From: Onstottus_B arcticum
Lineage (GTDB): Bacteria > Acidobacteriota > Blastocatellia > UBA7656
Direction of reading: 5' to 3'
DNA length: 26,757 bases
Assembly: GCA_038040485.1 (NCBI GenBank)
Contig: JBBPIE010000055.1
Location: 1-26,757, forward strand
The stretch's first letter is position 1, and every line of letters starts with the position of its first letter. The translations under genes were made by a program, and so were the position numbers. This document shows positions 7,334-14,838 of the stretch, in pieces. The notes beneath the pieces are model-generated. The model searched no databases, was not told the origin of the DNA, and saw only the letters and a list, made by a program, of their open reading frames with translations.

Positions 7334-7774
7334 CTAGCTTTCGGATTCCGCGCCGACTTGGGCGCTTGCGGGTTTCTCCGGCTTGTAACCTTCGACTGAC
7401 CAGCTCGCAACCGGGTTCCCGTCGTATTTGACGATCACTTTGCCACCGTGCTGACCGTGCCAGAGGCTGTACCACTGCCCCACAGCTCGTTCCTGCATTC
7501 CCTGCGGCGAGGATGCCCAGGAATCATTCACGTTCACAACGAGGTTTTCGCCGTTTTCGGGATCGGGTTCAGAGCTCTCTACTCGCGCGTCATACTTGAG
7601 TTGCTGTTCGATGTCATCGCTCACCCCAGCCGGGTACTCGACGGCCGCGCCTCCTTCCGGCGCCGCGTCGCTTGCGCAGCCTTGAATCAAAACCATCGAA
7701 CTCAAGGTGATCGCCAGCACCAAAACTCGCAGGCCCAATGAACAAGCGAAGGTTGGGCTCAAATCAGTCTTCAT
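7334..7774 (-). CDS. Lipoprotein of unknown function
   Basis: A 146-residue protein with a lipoprotein signal: a hydrophobic run (about 14-30) ending in the lipobox LIQGC, so Cys33 would be acylated after cleavage. The frame is open 12 codons further upstream, but GGAGG at 7784-7780 is placed correctly (5 nt) for the ATG at 7774. The mature part has an acidic region (SDDIEQQLKYDARVESSEPD) and a compact C-terminal segment with QGMQERAVGQWYSLWHG and GGKVIVKYDGNPVASW, which looks like a small beta domain. No known enzyme motif is seen. It has its own good promoter. It is divergent from the TonB-dependent receptor gene, 272 nt away, but a functional tie is only a guess. Confidence 0.75.
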   Translation of the reverse strand: MKTDLSPTFACSLGLRVLVLAITLSSMVLIQGCASDAAPEGGAAVEYPAGVSDDIEQQLKYDARVESSEPDPENGENLVVNVNDSWASSPQGMQERAVGQWYSLWHGQHGGKVIVKYDGNPVASWSVEGYKPEKPASAQVGAESES

Positions 7775-7824
7775 CATTGCCTCCGTTATGAAACCTGGTG
7801 GATTAGCCAACTCGACAGATGGTC

Positions 7825-7853
7825 ATTATCTTGATTGAAGCCCGCCGCGTCAA
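7825..7853 (-). promoter_or_regulatory. Sigma70-type promoter for the lipoprotein gene
   Basis: Minus strand: TTGACG (7853-7848), a 17-nt spacer, then GATAAT (7830-7825); each box matches 5 of 6 consensus bases. The expected start near 7818 leaves a leader of about 44 nt to the ATG at 7774. Confidence 0.6.
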
Positions 7854-7971
7854 ACTTCCAGATCACTATCTTGCGCCGAACCGCGCCACACTGTCTATTA
7901 ACATGCAATCCCGGCTGCAAACCGACGGCCGGTGTTCGTTCACAACTCACGCAGCCGCTGATTGGAACTGA

Positions 7972-8000
7972 TTGACTTTAGTTTCCGGCATCGGTATCGT
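7972..8000 (+). promoter_or_regulatory. Candidate promoter for the TonB-dependent receptor gene
   Basis: TTGACT (7972-7977) and TATCGT (7995-8000) are spaced by 17 nt. The -35 box is good and the -10 box moderate (4 of 6). A start near 8007 leaves a 40-nt leader; GGGGG at 8035-8039 is the likely ribosome binding site for the ATG at 8047. Confidence 0.45.
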
Positions 8001-8046
8001 CAGCGACAATTAGAGGCGTGAATTTCGATCTACTGGGGGCAATCAA

Positions 8047-11000
8047 ATGAACAAGCTGCGAGTGGTATTGGCTTCGCTTTTGATCTCGGCGCTTTCGGGC
8101 GTCGTTCCCGCACAGACCTACCAGGGCCGGATTCTTGGCTCTGTCACGGACGAGCAAGGCGCTGCGGTCCGCGGCGCAAAGCTTGTGATTACGAACGTGG
8201 AGACTGGGGCATCGCGTACGGTTGAGAGCAACGACTCGGGTGACTACGTTGTCCCAAACGTCGCGCCCGGTCTGTACACAGTCATCGCGGAAGCAGCGGG
8301 CTTCAAGAAGGTCGAACGCACTCAAATCCGCGTCGAAGTTGCGTCGGACGTTCGGATCGACCTGGCTTTGACCGCAGGCAATATCACTGAGTCGGTGACC
8401 GTGACGCTCGAAGCACCGGCCATCGAGACTACGAACACCACGCTGGGCGGAACATTCTCAAACAAATCCATCAACGATCTGCCGCTCAACGGGCGCGACT
8501 TTCAGAACCTCGTCGTGTTGCGGCCCGGCGTTCAGCGAAGCCCCGGGGGCGGGTTCCTCTCGATCAGCTCGAACGGGAATCGGCCCGAGAATAACAACTT
8601 CATTGTAGATGGAACCGACAACAACGATCCGTACTACGGCACAACGGTGATCAACGCCGAAGGCGTGCAAGGGACTCCCGGCACGATCCTGCCGATCGAC
8701 GCCATACAGGAGTTCAACGCGCAAGAGCATCCGAATGCTGAGTACGGGTGGAAGCCGGGCGCCATCGTCAACCTTGGACTTAAGTCAGGCACGAACCAGA
8801 TTCATGGCACGGTCTACGGCTTCGAGCGGAACAGCTATTTCGACGCACGAAACTTCTTTAACACCGATGACTCTCCCCAGAGGGCGTTGCGCCAACATCA
8901 ATTCGGCGCAAGCGTTGGCGGTCCCATTAGACGAGGCAAGACCTTCTACTTCGGCGCGTACGAAGGGATTCGCGCGTTTGTCAGCAACTCCAACCTGGTG
9001 TCCAGCCCGGCCACGGTCTCTCTTGGCGGCGATCCTGGGAACAGCATCCCCGATGCAATTGCATCGCTGAATGCACGGGGGATACCGGTGAATCCGTTAA
9101 GCGCGAACCTGATCGGAACCGGCGCATTTACCGGGAACGGCGCTTTCCCAGGGCTGTTTCCGGGCAACAACGGGAGCAATCCGGCCGGTCCGACTCAAGT
9201 CACTTCGGGTTTCCCTAACCTTAACCGGATGGACAATTTCATCGTCAAGATTGACCATCAAATCAATGAGAAGAACAGTCTGAGCGCGCGCTACTTCTTT
9301 GGCGACAGTCTGCAAACCGAGCAAGACATCTTCGTGCTAAGACCTGAGTGGCGGTCTACGTCAGACCTCAATGCTCAGGTCTTCGGCATCAACTGGATAT
9401 GGGCGCCCAACACGAGGTGGGTGAACGAAGCGAAGTTCGGCTACAACCGCTTCTGGCAGAAGATAGTGACCGCGGATTCCGATAAGGACCCCGTGAGCAC
9501 TTATGGCATCAACGCTGGCGCGTCCGATCCGGCGAACTTTGGTATGCCGACTATCGCCATTTCGGGTTTCAATCAACTGGGAGGCAACAGTGGATGGCCG
9601 CTGTTTACAATTCCCAACGAGACGCTTCAGTTCGTGGACACTGTTTCCTACACTCGCGGGGAGCATACCTTCCGGTTTGGCGGCGAGTTCCGTCACGGTT
9701 CGACCGACAACCTTCGCAATCGTCGCGGGAAGGGTCGGGTACGTTTCGAAGGCGACGGGGCCTTCGCGGGCAGCACTCCGCTTGAAGATTTCATAGCCGG
9801 GTTCCCATCGCGAGGGGACATCTTCGTGGGTAGTTCCCTGCGCCACGTGACCATGGATTCGTTCGGTGCCTTCATTCAGGATGACTGGCGGGTGAGCCGC
9901 AATCTGACTCTCAACCTGGGCGTTCGTTATGATCTCAGCAGCGTCATCAAGGAAGAGGATGATCGCCTCGGCAACTTCGATCCGGCTGTTGGACTGCAAC
10001 AGGTGGGAATCAACATCGACGCCCCTTACAAAGGCGACCACAACAACTTTGCGCCGCGGGTAGGAATTGTCTGGGACCCCTGGGAAAAGGGCAACACAGT
10101 GTTTCGAGCCGGGGCCGGAATCATGTATGAGATTCCAATCCTTGCGACGTTCCTTGGCCAGAACGGCGTCAACAATGCGACCACGCCGGGCTTGAACGTG
10201 ATACCTACGGGAGCCGTCGGGTCAAACATCAATGGAACCATAGTCGGCGCTGCGACGACACAGAGCAATCTAAACTGGTCAGTTGGTGGGCCGATATTCA
10301 ACGTGGACGCCAACTGCGATCCTGACAGGGGAGGCACTCCGTGCGACATTCTGGGCGCCAGACGGGATTTGCGCACACCTTATGTGATCAACTGGAGTTT
10401 TAACGTTCAGCAGGTGCTTTGGCCGAAAGCTTCCCTACAGCTCGGTTACGTGGGTAATCACGGCGTAAAGCTGTACAGCATCCGTGACATCAACCAGGTC
10501 GTTCCTGCGTTGGACGAAGGCACTTATCAACTAGGCCGGCCGTTCAACTCTAAGTTCCCATTCCTGGGCTATATTAATTTCCTCGAGAATGGGTATAGGG
10601 CAAACTACCATGGACTACAAGCAACATTGACGCAGAGAAGCTGGCATGGTCTCAACTACGTTCTCGGCTACACCTGGTCCCATGCGATTGATTTCGTTTC
10701 GCTGCAACGCGCGGCTCAACCGCAGGACAGCGGGCGACCGGACCTCGAGCGAGCGTCGAGCGATCTGGACATACGTCATCGCTTCACCCTCTCTTTGTCT
10801 TATGATCTGCCGGCGATCAAGTCATGGGCACAGTTACTTGAAGGCTGGCAGATGAATTCAATCGTGACGCTCCAGACCGGCACGCCATACAACGCTGTTG
10901 ATTTCGGGAACGACATCAGCCTAACCGGTGAATTCAGCGACCGGTGGAACTTGGTGGGCAATCCGGAATCAATTCCAAACTTCTCGACGACCGGTCCAAT

Positions 11001-11334
11001 TCCAGTGGAGCAAGTTTTGTCCCAGCCCGAATTCGGGCAATTCGGAAACTCGGCGCGGAACATATTCCGCGCACCAGGTCTCAAGGTCTGGGACTTCTCG
11101 CTGGTGAAGACCTGGAAGGCGACCGAGCGGGTCAACGTGCAGTTGCGCGCGGAGTTCTTCAACGTTTTAAACCACCCGAACTTCGCAAGCCCGGCTATTC
11201 TTTTCACCAACGATTTGAGTTTCTTGGACGCCTTCGGTCTCGTGACTGCCACTCCGGACGTGGCGGGAGCCAACCCGGTGATCGGGACCGGCGGACCGCG
11301 AAACCTTCAGCTTGGTCTGAAGATTAAGTTCTAG
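8047..11334 (+). CDS. Oar-type TonB-dependent outer-membrane receptor with carboxypeptidase-regulatory domain
   Basis: A 1095-residue outer-membrane protein. Order: signal peptide (1-22, ending PAQ); a CarboxypepD_reg/CNA-B-like Ig fold (about 25-110, GSVTDEQGAAVRGAKLVITN through GFKKVER); a plug-like region (about 120-240, with DLPLNGRDFQNLVVLRPGV and FIVDGTDNND); then a long beta-barrel with many aromatic-ended strands, closing in NLQLGLKIKF with the C-terminal Phe used for BAM recognition. This architecture is typical of the large Oar-like TonB receptors expanded in Acidobacteria, thought to take up oligomeric nutrients or act at the surface; the ligand cannot be read from sequence. No SusD partner or TonB/ExbBD is adjacent and it is flanked by its own promoter and terminator, so it is monocistronic. 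A Cys pair (NCDPDRGGTPC) probably stabilises an outer loop. Confidence 0.88.
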   Translation: MNKLRVVLASLLISALSGVVPAQTYQGRILGSVTDEQGAAVRGAKLVITNVETGASRTVESNDSGDYVVPNVAPGLYTVIAEAAGFKKVERTQIRVEVASDVRIDLALTAGNITESVTVTLEAPAIETTNTTLGGTFSNKSINDLPLNGRDFQNLVVLRPGVQRSPGGGFLSISSNGNRPENNNFIVDGTDNNDPYYGTTVINAEGVQGTPGTILPIDAIQEFNAQEHPNAEYGWKPGAIVNLGLKSGTNQIHGTVYGFERNSYFDARNFFNTDDSPQRALRQHQFGASVGGPIRRGKTFYFGAYEGIRAFVSNSNLVSSPATVSLGGDPGNSIPDAIASLNARGIPVNPLSANLIGTGAFTGNGAFPGLFPGNNGSNPAGPTQVTSGFPNLNRMDNFIVKIDHQINEKNSLSARYFFGDSLQTEQDIFVLRPEWRSTSDLNAQVFGINWIWAPNTRWVNEAKFGYNRFWQKIVTADSDKDPVSTYGINAGASDPANFGMPTIAISGFNQLGGNSGWPLFTIPNETLQFVDTVSYTRGEHTFRFGGEFRHGSTDNLRNRRGKGRVRFEGDGAFAGSTPLEDFIAGFPSRGDIFVGSSLRHVTMDSFGAFIQDDWRVSRNLTLNLGVRYDLSSVIKEEDDRLGNFDPAVGLQQVGINIDAPYKGDHNNFAPRVGIVWDPWEKGNTVFRAGAGIMYEIPILATFLGQNGVNNATTPGLNVIPTGAVGSNINGTIVGAATTQSNLNWSVGGPIFNVDANCDPDRGGTPCDILGARRDLRTPYVINWSFNVQQVLWPKASLQLGYVGNHGVKLYSIRDINQVVPALDEGTYQLGRPFNSKFPFLGYINFLENGYRANYHGLQATLTQRSWHGLNYVLGYTWSHAIDFVSLQRAAQPQDSGRPDLERASSDLDIRHRFTLSLSYDLPAIKSWAQLLEGWQMNSIVTLQTGTPYNAVDFGNDISLTGEFSDRWNLVGNPESIPNFSTTGPIPVEQVLSQPEFGQFGNSARNIFRAPGLKVWDFSLVKTWKATERVNVQLRAEFFNVLNHPNFASPAILFTNDLSFLDAFGLVTATPDVAGANPVIGTGGPRNLQLGLKIKF

Positions 11335-11361
11335 ACTCGCGTGTGGAGATGCTTAGAAAAC

Positions 11362-11403
11362 CAGAGGGCTGAATCATCATCATTGATCCAGCCCTCTGTT
11401 TTT
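11362..11403 (+). terminator. Intrinsic terminator of the receptor gene
   Basis: CAGAGGGCTG (11362-11371) pairs perfectly with CAGCCCTCTG (11389-11398), with extra ATCA/TGAT pairing inside the loop, followed at once by TTTTT (11399-11403). It starts 28 nt after the receptor stop codon. Confidence 0.93.
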
Positions 11404-11450
11404 CTGCCTACCCAACCACAACCGTTCGTGGCACGATGGTCAGGCTGCCG

Positions 11451-11915
11451 CTACGCTAGTTCGTCTTCCGAGTAGATTGTCGATGTGCGCGCAGATTCGT
11501 ATTCGAATAATTCCGAGTCGCGGAAGAATCGCGCGACTTCCTTGCTTGCGGTTTCGGTCGAATCCGAAGCGTGGACCAGGTTGGCCTGGATACTCATCGC
11601 CCAATCGCCGCGAATCGTACCCGGCGCGGCCGCCCGCGCTTTCGTGATCCCGCATAACGAGCGCACAGTCTCGACACAATCGAGTCCTTCCAGACACAGC
11701 GCGATGACCGGCGTCTGCTGCATGAAGCATCTGATGGCGGGGAAGAACGGCTTGTCCGCAAGATGACTGTAGTGCTCCGCGCAGAGATCGTCGGTCAACT
11801 CCAGAAATTTGATGCCGGCGACTTTGAGTCCCTTATCTTCGAAGCGCGCTATGACGCGGCCTATGAGTCCTCGGTGAATTGCGTCGGGCTTAATCAGAAT
11901 CAGAGTTCGTTCCAT
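11451..11915 (-). CDS. ndk: Nucleoside diphosphate kinase
   Basis: Ndk balances nucleoside triphosphate pools by moving the gamma phosphate through a phosphohistidine. The 154-residue product starts MERTLILIKPDAIHRGLIG, a typical Ndk N-terminus, and carries the active-site motif NLVHASDS with His115 (the family has NxxHGSDS, so Gly is Ala here). The Ndk fold is clear from PFFPAIRCFMQQTPVIALCLEG and GTIRGDWA. The start is set by AAGGAG (11926-11921) 5 nt before the ATG; the frame stays open about 66 codons further upstream, but that extension is not Ndk-like. Five Cys are present (45, 63, 74, 80, 88), more than usual. The C-terminus (TSTIYSEDELA) is slightly longer than in E. coli. Confidence 0.95.
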   Translation of the reverse strand: MERTLILIKPDAIHRGLIGRVIARFEDKGLKVAGIKFLELTDDLCAEHYSHLADKPFFPAIRCFMQQTPVIALCLEGLDCVETVRSLCGITKARAAAPGTIRGDWAMSIQANLVHASDSTETASKEVARFFRDSELFEYESARTSTIYSEDELA

Positions 11916-11949
11916 GAGTTCTCCTTCAGGTGATATGCATGAAGCGGGA

Positions 11950-11979
11950 ATAATAGCGGACGTGGTGAAGCGGGAACAA
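11950..11979 (-). promoter_or_regulatory. Weak candidate promoter for ndk
   Basis: Minus strand: TATTAT (11955-11950) matches the -10 consensus at 5 of 6 positions. The best -35 at proper spacing (18 nt) is TTGTTC (11979-11974), only 3 of 6. The leader would be about 28 nt. Confidence 0.3.
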
Positions 11980-12171
11980 GGATGCCCCCGGTTGAGCCGG
12001 CAGCGAGATCGAAACAGGACTCTTGCCTCGAAGTGGTCTGCCGCCGGAACTGAACAAAAACGAGGGCTTTTCAACCGAGTTAGCATCGATCCAGCTTTGC
12101 GAGCTGTGAGCAAGGGACGCTGATCAAGGTGGAAATCTATCCGTGCTTCTGATAGTCTCCGTTGACTCAGA

Positions 12172-12244
12172 GGGCGCTTAGCTCAGTCGGTAGAGCACTG
12201 TGTTCACACCGCAGGGGTCACTGGTTCGAGTCCAGTAGCGCCCA
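12172..12244 (+). tRNA. tRNA-Val (anticodon CAC)
   Basis: A complete 73-nt cloverleaf: acceptor GGGCGCT/AGCGCCC, D arm GCTC/GAGC, anticodon stem CTGTG/CGCAG with loop TTCACAC (anticodon CAC, reads GUG), T arm ACTGG/CCAGT with TTCGAGT, discriminator A. The genome continues CCT, so the terminal CCA is not fully encoded, unlike the two tRNAs at the window start; CCA must be completed by the nucleotidyltransferase. Confidence 0.95.
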
Positions 12245-12293
12245 CCTAGTTTGGCCCGCCCGCGTCGGGATTTCAGGCAAAGAGTTGTTCGTT

Positions 12294-12668
12294 ATGATGA
12301 GAAGGCCTTCGAAAGTCATTAGCAGAAAGACCGGCCCGGTCCGGGTCATCAAGGTCACGGGCCGATTGGATCCCGCCGACGGGGCTGATCAGCTCTTCGA
12401 TACAATCCAGCGATTCATCGAAGAGGGCGAGGTCGACTTCTTGATCGACCTCAGGAGCGTGACCTACATAAGCAGCACCGGCGTTGGAAGCTTGATCAAG
12501 TGTTACCGCTCGGTGTTGAAAATGAAGGGCCACGTCAAACTTCTATCCCCATCCCAGTCTGTGCGGAACATTCTTGCGATTTCGAAGCTTGACGGAGTGT
12601 TTGAGATTTTTTCCGACGAGACCGAAGCGCTGGGTAGCTTTTTGAAGGAGGACAAGAGCGAGAGTTAG
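12294..12668 (+). CDS. STAS-domain anti-sigma-factor antagonist
   Basis: A 124-residue single-domain STAS protein of the SpoIIAA/RsbV type. These proteins bind an anti-sigma kinase in the unphosphorylated state and free the sigma factor; phosphorylation on a conserved Ser turns them off. Visible marks: RVIKVTGRLDPADGADQL (about 16-33), DFLIDLRSVTYISSTGVGSLIK (51-72) with the Ser in ISSTG aligned to the phospho-acceptor, and VKLLSPSQSVRNILAISKLDGVFEIF. The position before the acceptor Ser is another Ser instead of the common Asp. The ATG at 12294 is preferred; the open frame reaches back into tRNA-Val and cannot all be coding. No kinase, phosphatase or sigma gene lies nearby, so it is an orphan. 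It starts 50 nt after the tRNA and could be read through from it. Confidence 0.88.
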   Translation: MMRRPSKVISRKTGPVRVIKVTGRLDPADGADQLFDTIQRFIEEGEVDFLIDLRSVTYISSTGVGSLIKCYRSVLKMKGHVKLLSPSQSVRNILAISKLDGVFEIFSDETEALGSFLKEDKSES

Positions 12669-12689
12669 TCCGGCCTCTTGTCCTTTTTT
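12649..12689 (+). terminator. Intrinsic terminator built into the 3' ends of two convergent genes
   Basis: AGGACAAGAG (12649-12658) pairs perfectly with CTCTTGTCCT (12675-12684), followed by TTTTT (12685-12689). The left arm is within the last codons of the STAS gene, and the right arm is within the last codons of the opposing gene. The stop codons of the two genes overlap in TTAG (12665-12668). Confidence 0.88.
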
Positions 12690-12871
12690 GGTGGCGGATC
12701 CTTTGGTTTGTCATCCCTCCCTTTGTCCTTGACTACCGGCGGTCCAGGAGGGTCCTTCTTCTTTTGCTGCTCATTCTTCTTCCGATCATCCGCAATAAGA
12801 GCGAAAGGCGCAGCGCTAACACTGGTACAACTAAAAAGGGAAATCATTATGACCAGCAGAATTCTCTTCAT
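12665..12871 (-). CDS. Small secreted Lys/Asp/Pro-rich protein
   Basis: A 68-residue protein with a clear Sec signal peptide (MKRILLVIMISLFSCTSVSA, cut probably before or within APFA). The mature part of about 45 residues is almost only Lys, Asp, Pro, Arg, Gln and Gly (DDRKKNEQQKKKDPPGPPVV and a KDPPPKKDKRPD tail), so it should be disordered and strongly charged. No Cys follows the signal, so it is not a lipoprotein. Its 3' end overlaps the STAS gene by 4 nt and contributes one arm of that gene's terminator. A similar small gene lies just upstream in the same direction. The function is unknown; such tails suggest binding to polyanions or cell wall, but that is a guess. Confidence 0.65.
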   Translation of the reverse strand: MKRILLVIMISLFSCTSVSAAPFALIADDRKKNEQQKKKDPPGPPVVKDKGRDDKPKDPPPKKDKRPD

Positions 12872-12897
12872 GACTGCCTGTCAGCCGGGAACGTATT

Positions 12898-13101
12898 CTA
12901 ACGCCTTCGTTCCGGCTGCTGCCTCCTGGGCTCGTTGCTGCGGTTCGGCTTTTCGGTCGGCTTTTTCTCGACCAAGACTAACTCAATTCTCTTCTTCGGG
13001 TCGCTTTCCTTAGAACCGATCGCTGCCTGAGCGGAACTGACTGTGAGAAAACACGCGACAAGGATAGCACTCAGGCCACTCATATAACACTCTTTTTTCA
13101 T
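12898..13101 (-). CDS. Small secreted charged protein, second of a tandem pair
   Basis: A 67-residue protein from the ATG at 13101: short basic n-region (MKKE), hydrophobic core GLSAILVACFLTV, and a signal peptidase site after SSAQA. The mature part runs AIGSKESDPKKRIELVLVEK and then a Pro/Arg/Glu-rich tail ending in QPERRR. An alternative ATG at 13083 has an AAAAGAG site before it and would give 61 residues. Like its downstream neighbour it has a signal peptide, a short linker and a low-complexity charged tail of nearly equal total length, so the two may be diverged duplicates or a functional pair. 26 nt separate them. No known family is recognised. Confidence 0.55.
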   Translation of the reverse strand: MKKECYMSGLSAILVACFLTVSSAQAAIGSKESDPKKRIELVLVEKKPTEKPNRSNEPRRQQPERRR

Positions 13102-13369
13102 CACTATTACCGCCACAAGTCCCACCCACAAGGGGCAATCTCCGTTCCACGAGCCTTGCAGCCTCAAGTCTCAACGACTCGCGACTTAGGTTTCCAAACT
13201 GACACCGGACGCCGCGTTTCGCATACTGTTTCAGTTCGAGCCGGCACCTTTTGGTGCAGCGGTGGGATGCTGGTAAAGGGGGCGGGCGTTGTAGCTGTTT
13301 TCGGGAGATTACCTGTAGTCAACGGATGGGGCTAGGGTTCGTGCCAGGATAGTCGCCCACTTAGACCGA

Positions 13370-13654
13370 CTACTTCTTTCGTTTGTTGACAGCTTCTTTA
13401 AGCTGCTTGCCAACGCTAAACCTCACCGACTTCGCGGCCGGAATCCGGATCCTCTCGCTGGTGTGTGGATTGTGGCCGCGCCGCGCCCTTCGATGCGACA
13501 CTGCAAAAGTCCCAAACCCGACAAGCGTTACCTTGTTGTTTCTCCGCAAGCTGTCAGTTATCGCTTCTTTGACCGCGTTGATAGCCCGCTCCGCCTCCGC
13601 CTTGCTGATCACCGCCGCGTTAGCCACCTTCTCGATCAAGTCGCCCTGATTCAT
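13370..13654 (-). CDS. hup: HU-family DNA-binding protein
   Basis: A 94-residue HU/IHF-type histone-like protein that bends and compacts DNA as a dimer. Motifs: N-terminal helices (NQGDLIEKVANAAVISKAEAE), GFGTF (46-50), the DNA-gripping arm with RRARRGHNPHTSERIRIPA (55-73, the family R-x-x-R-x-G-x-NP-x-T) and the C-terminal FSVGKQLKEAVN. The start at 13654 is set by GGAGG (13664-13660) 5 nt upstream; an in-frame ATG four codons earlier overlaps that site and is rejected. HU and IHF subunits cannot be told apart with certainty here; the sequence is closer to HU. A near-consensus promoter with a 58-nt leader lies at 13720-13749. Confidence 0.93.
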   Translation of the reverse strand: MNQGDLIEKVANAAVISKAEAERAINAVKEAITDSLRRNNKVTLVGFGTFAVSHRRARRGHNPHTSERIRIPAAKSVRFSVGKQLKEAVNKRKK

Positions 13655-13719
13655 CGCTTCCTCCAAATATTGTAGGTAACCGCCCGCCTATGCCCAACAT
13701 ATGGTAGCCAGTTGCCGCG

Positions 13720-13749
13720 TTTATAGCATTCGGCGGCGAGCAGTGTCAA
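13720..13749 (-). promoter_or_regulatory. Strong sigma70-type promoter for the HU gene
   Basis: Minus strand: TTGACA (13749-13744), 18-nt spacer, TATAAA (13725-13720). The -35 box is a perfect match and the -10 box is 5 of 6, the best promoter seen in the window, fitting the high expression expected for HU. Confidence 0.7.
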
Positions 13750-13839
13750 CATTTTTCTTGAATCGAGTTTGCTCAAAATCGGTTCTGGGAGCCTGCTTCA
13801 GGTCCCTGGGGCGCAAGAATCGGAACAGCGCTGGATGGT

Positions 13840-14820
13840 CTATGCTACGTTGATGATCACCTTCATTGAGGAAGGATCGCCGGCTTTGTGGAACGCGGCA
13901 ACCCCGTCATCAAGAGGAAATCGAGCGCTTATGAGATCGCTCAGGTCAACACCCTCGCCGGCGAGAAGGTCGATGGCCGGCCCGAATCTCCCACAGCGCG
14001 AACCAACAATCGTTATCTCGTTGACCACAACCGCGGCCATTTGCAGCTCCGTTGGACTGTGATGAGTCGACTTGAGGACTACGGTTCCGCGCGGCCTCAC
14101 CAGCGAGAGCGCGAGCGGCAGACCTGTTGCTGAACCGCTGGCTTCGATTGCCACGTCGACCTGATCCGCTTGCTCTGAAAGCAACTCGCCCGTCGTAGCC
14201 TCGAGGTTGTTGACAAGCTGAGTCCGGGCTCCGCTGCGCGCTGCCAGAGCAAGCTTGAATTCGTGCTTGCCCAAAACCAGCGTTCGGCATCCGGTGTGAG
14301 AGATCGCGCGCACAACCAACTGAGCCAGCTTCCCATCCCCGATCACGGCGACGTTGGAGCCGGGACCAATGCTGACCTGGTCGATAATCTGGAGCGCCGC
14401 GGCGAACGGTTCGACAAAGACGGCTGCCTCGTCGCTCAACCCATCGGGTATCCGAATCAGGTTGCGGACCGGCAGAGAGAGAAACTCGGCAAATGCGCCG
14501 TCACGACCCTTGATGCCCAGCACGGTCCGGCCTGCACAGTGTCTCGCGTCCCCAGTTCGGCATCGGGTGCACTCGCCACACCCGGCGTTGATCTCGCCGA
14601 CGACTCGCCGGCCCGTTATCGAGGCGTCGGGCGACTCAGCCACGCGGCCTACGAACTCGTGACCCAGAGTTCCTTGAAAGCCAGCATAACCCTTCACGAT
14701 CTCGAGATCGGTGTTGCAGATCCCGGCGGAGATGACCTGAACGAGCGCCTCGCCCGCGCGCCGTGGCAAGGGTGCGTCGCGAACCATTCGAAGCTCGGCG
14801 TTGAACCTGAGCGCCTTCAT
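13840..14820 (-). CDS. Zinc-dependent alcohol dehydrogenase-like protein (MDR family)
   Basis: A 326-residue medium-chain dehydrogenase. The catalytic zinc site is visible as Cys35 (GICNTD) and His54-Glu55 (GHEFVG), with Glu137 (VEPFAAAL) as a further acidic ligand. The structural zinc lobe has four Cys at 81, 84, 87 and 95 (CGECTRCRTGDARHC). The Rossmann nucleotide site reads VAVIGDGKLAQL (157-168), with Ala in place of the third Gly. The protein should oxidise or reduce an alcohol, polyol or threonine-like substrate with NAD(P); the substrate cannot be told. At about 326 residues it is slightly shorter than most of the family. It begins only 18 nt after the secreted propeller protein gene, so the two are probably one operon despite acting in different compartments. 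No Shine-Dalgarno site is evident. Confidence 0.88.
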   Translation of the reverse strand: MKALRFNAELRMVRDAPLPRRAGEALVQVISAGICNTDLEIVKGYAGFQGTLGHEFVGRVAESPDASITGRRVVGEINAGCGECTRCRTGDARHCAGRTVLGIKGRDGAFAEFLSLPVRNLIRIPDGLSDEAAVFVEPFAAALQIIDQVSIGPGSNVAVIGDGKLAQLVVRAISHTGCRTLVLGKHEFKLALAARSGARTQLVNNLEATTGELLSEQADQVDVAIEASGSATGLPLALSLVRPRGTVVLKSTHHSPTELQMAAVVVNEITIVGSRCGRFGPAIDLLAGEGVDLSDLISARFPLDDGVAAFHKAGDPSSMKVIINVA

Positions 14821-14838
14821 CTAGCGGATGTGGGTTGA

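Noticed and set aside
9361..10041. Antisense frame of about 226 codons inside the TonB-dependent receptor gene
   Set aside because: It is a shadow of a GC-rich gene; the sense strand has a full receptor with signal peptide and barrel end.
11916..12113. 66-codon N-terminal extension of ndk
   Set aside because: A good Shine-Dalgarno site and the conserved MERTLILIKPDA start are at 11915; the extension has no Ndk similarity.
12162..12293. Upstream extension of the STAS gene
   Set aside because: It runs through tRNA-Val(CAC); the STAS domain begins after the ATG at 12294.
13244..13257. Small hairpin GCACC-TTTT-GGTGC between small secreted-protein and HU genes
   Set aside because: A 5-bp stem without T-run and no matching gene end; too weak to call a terminator or RNA gene.
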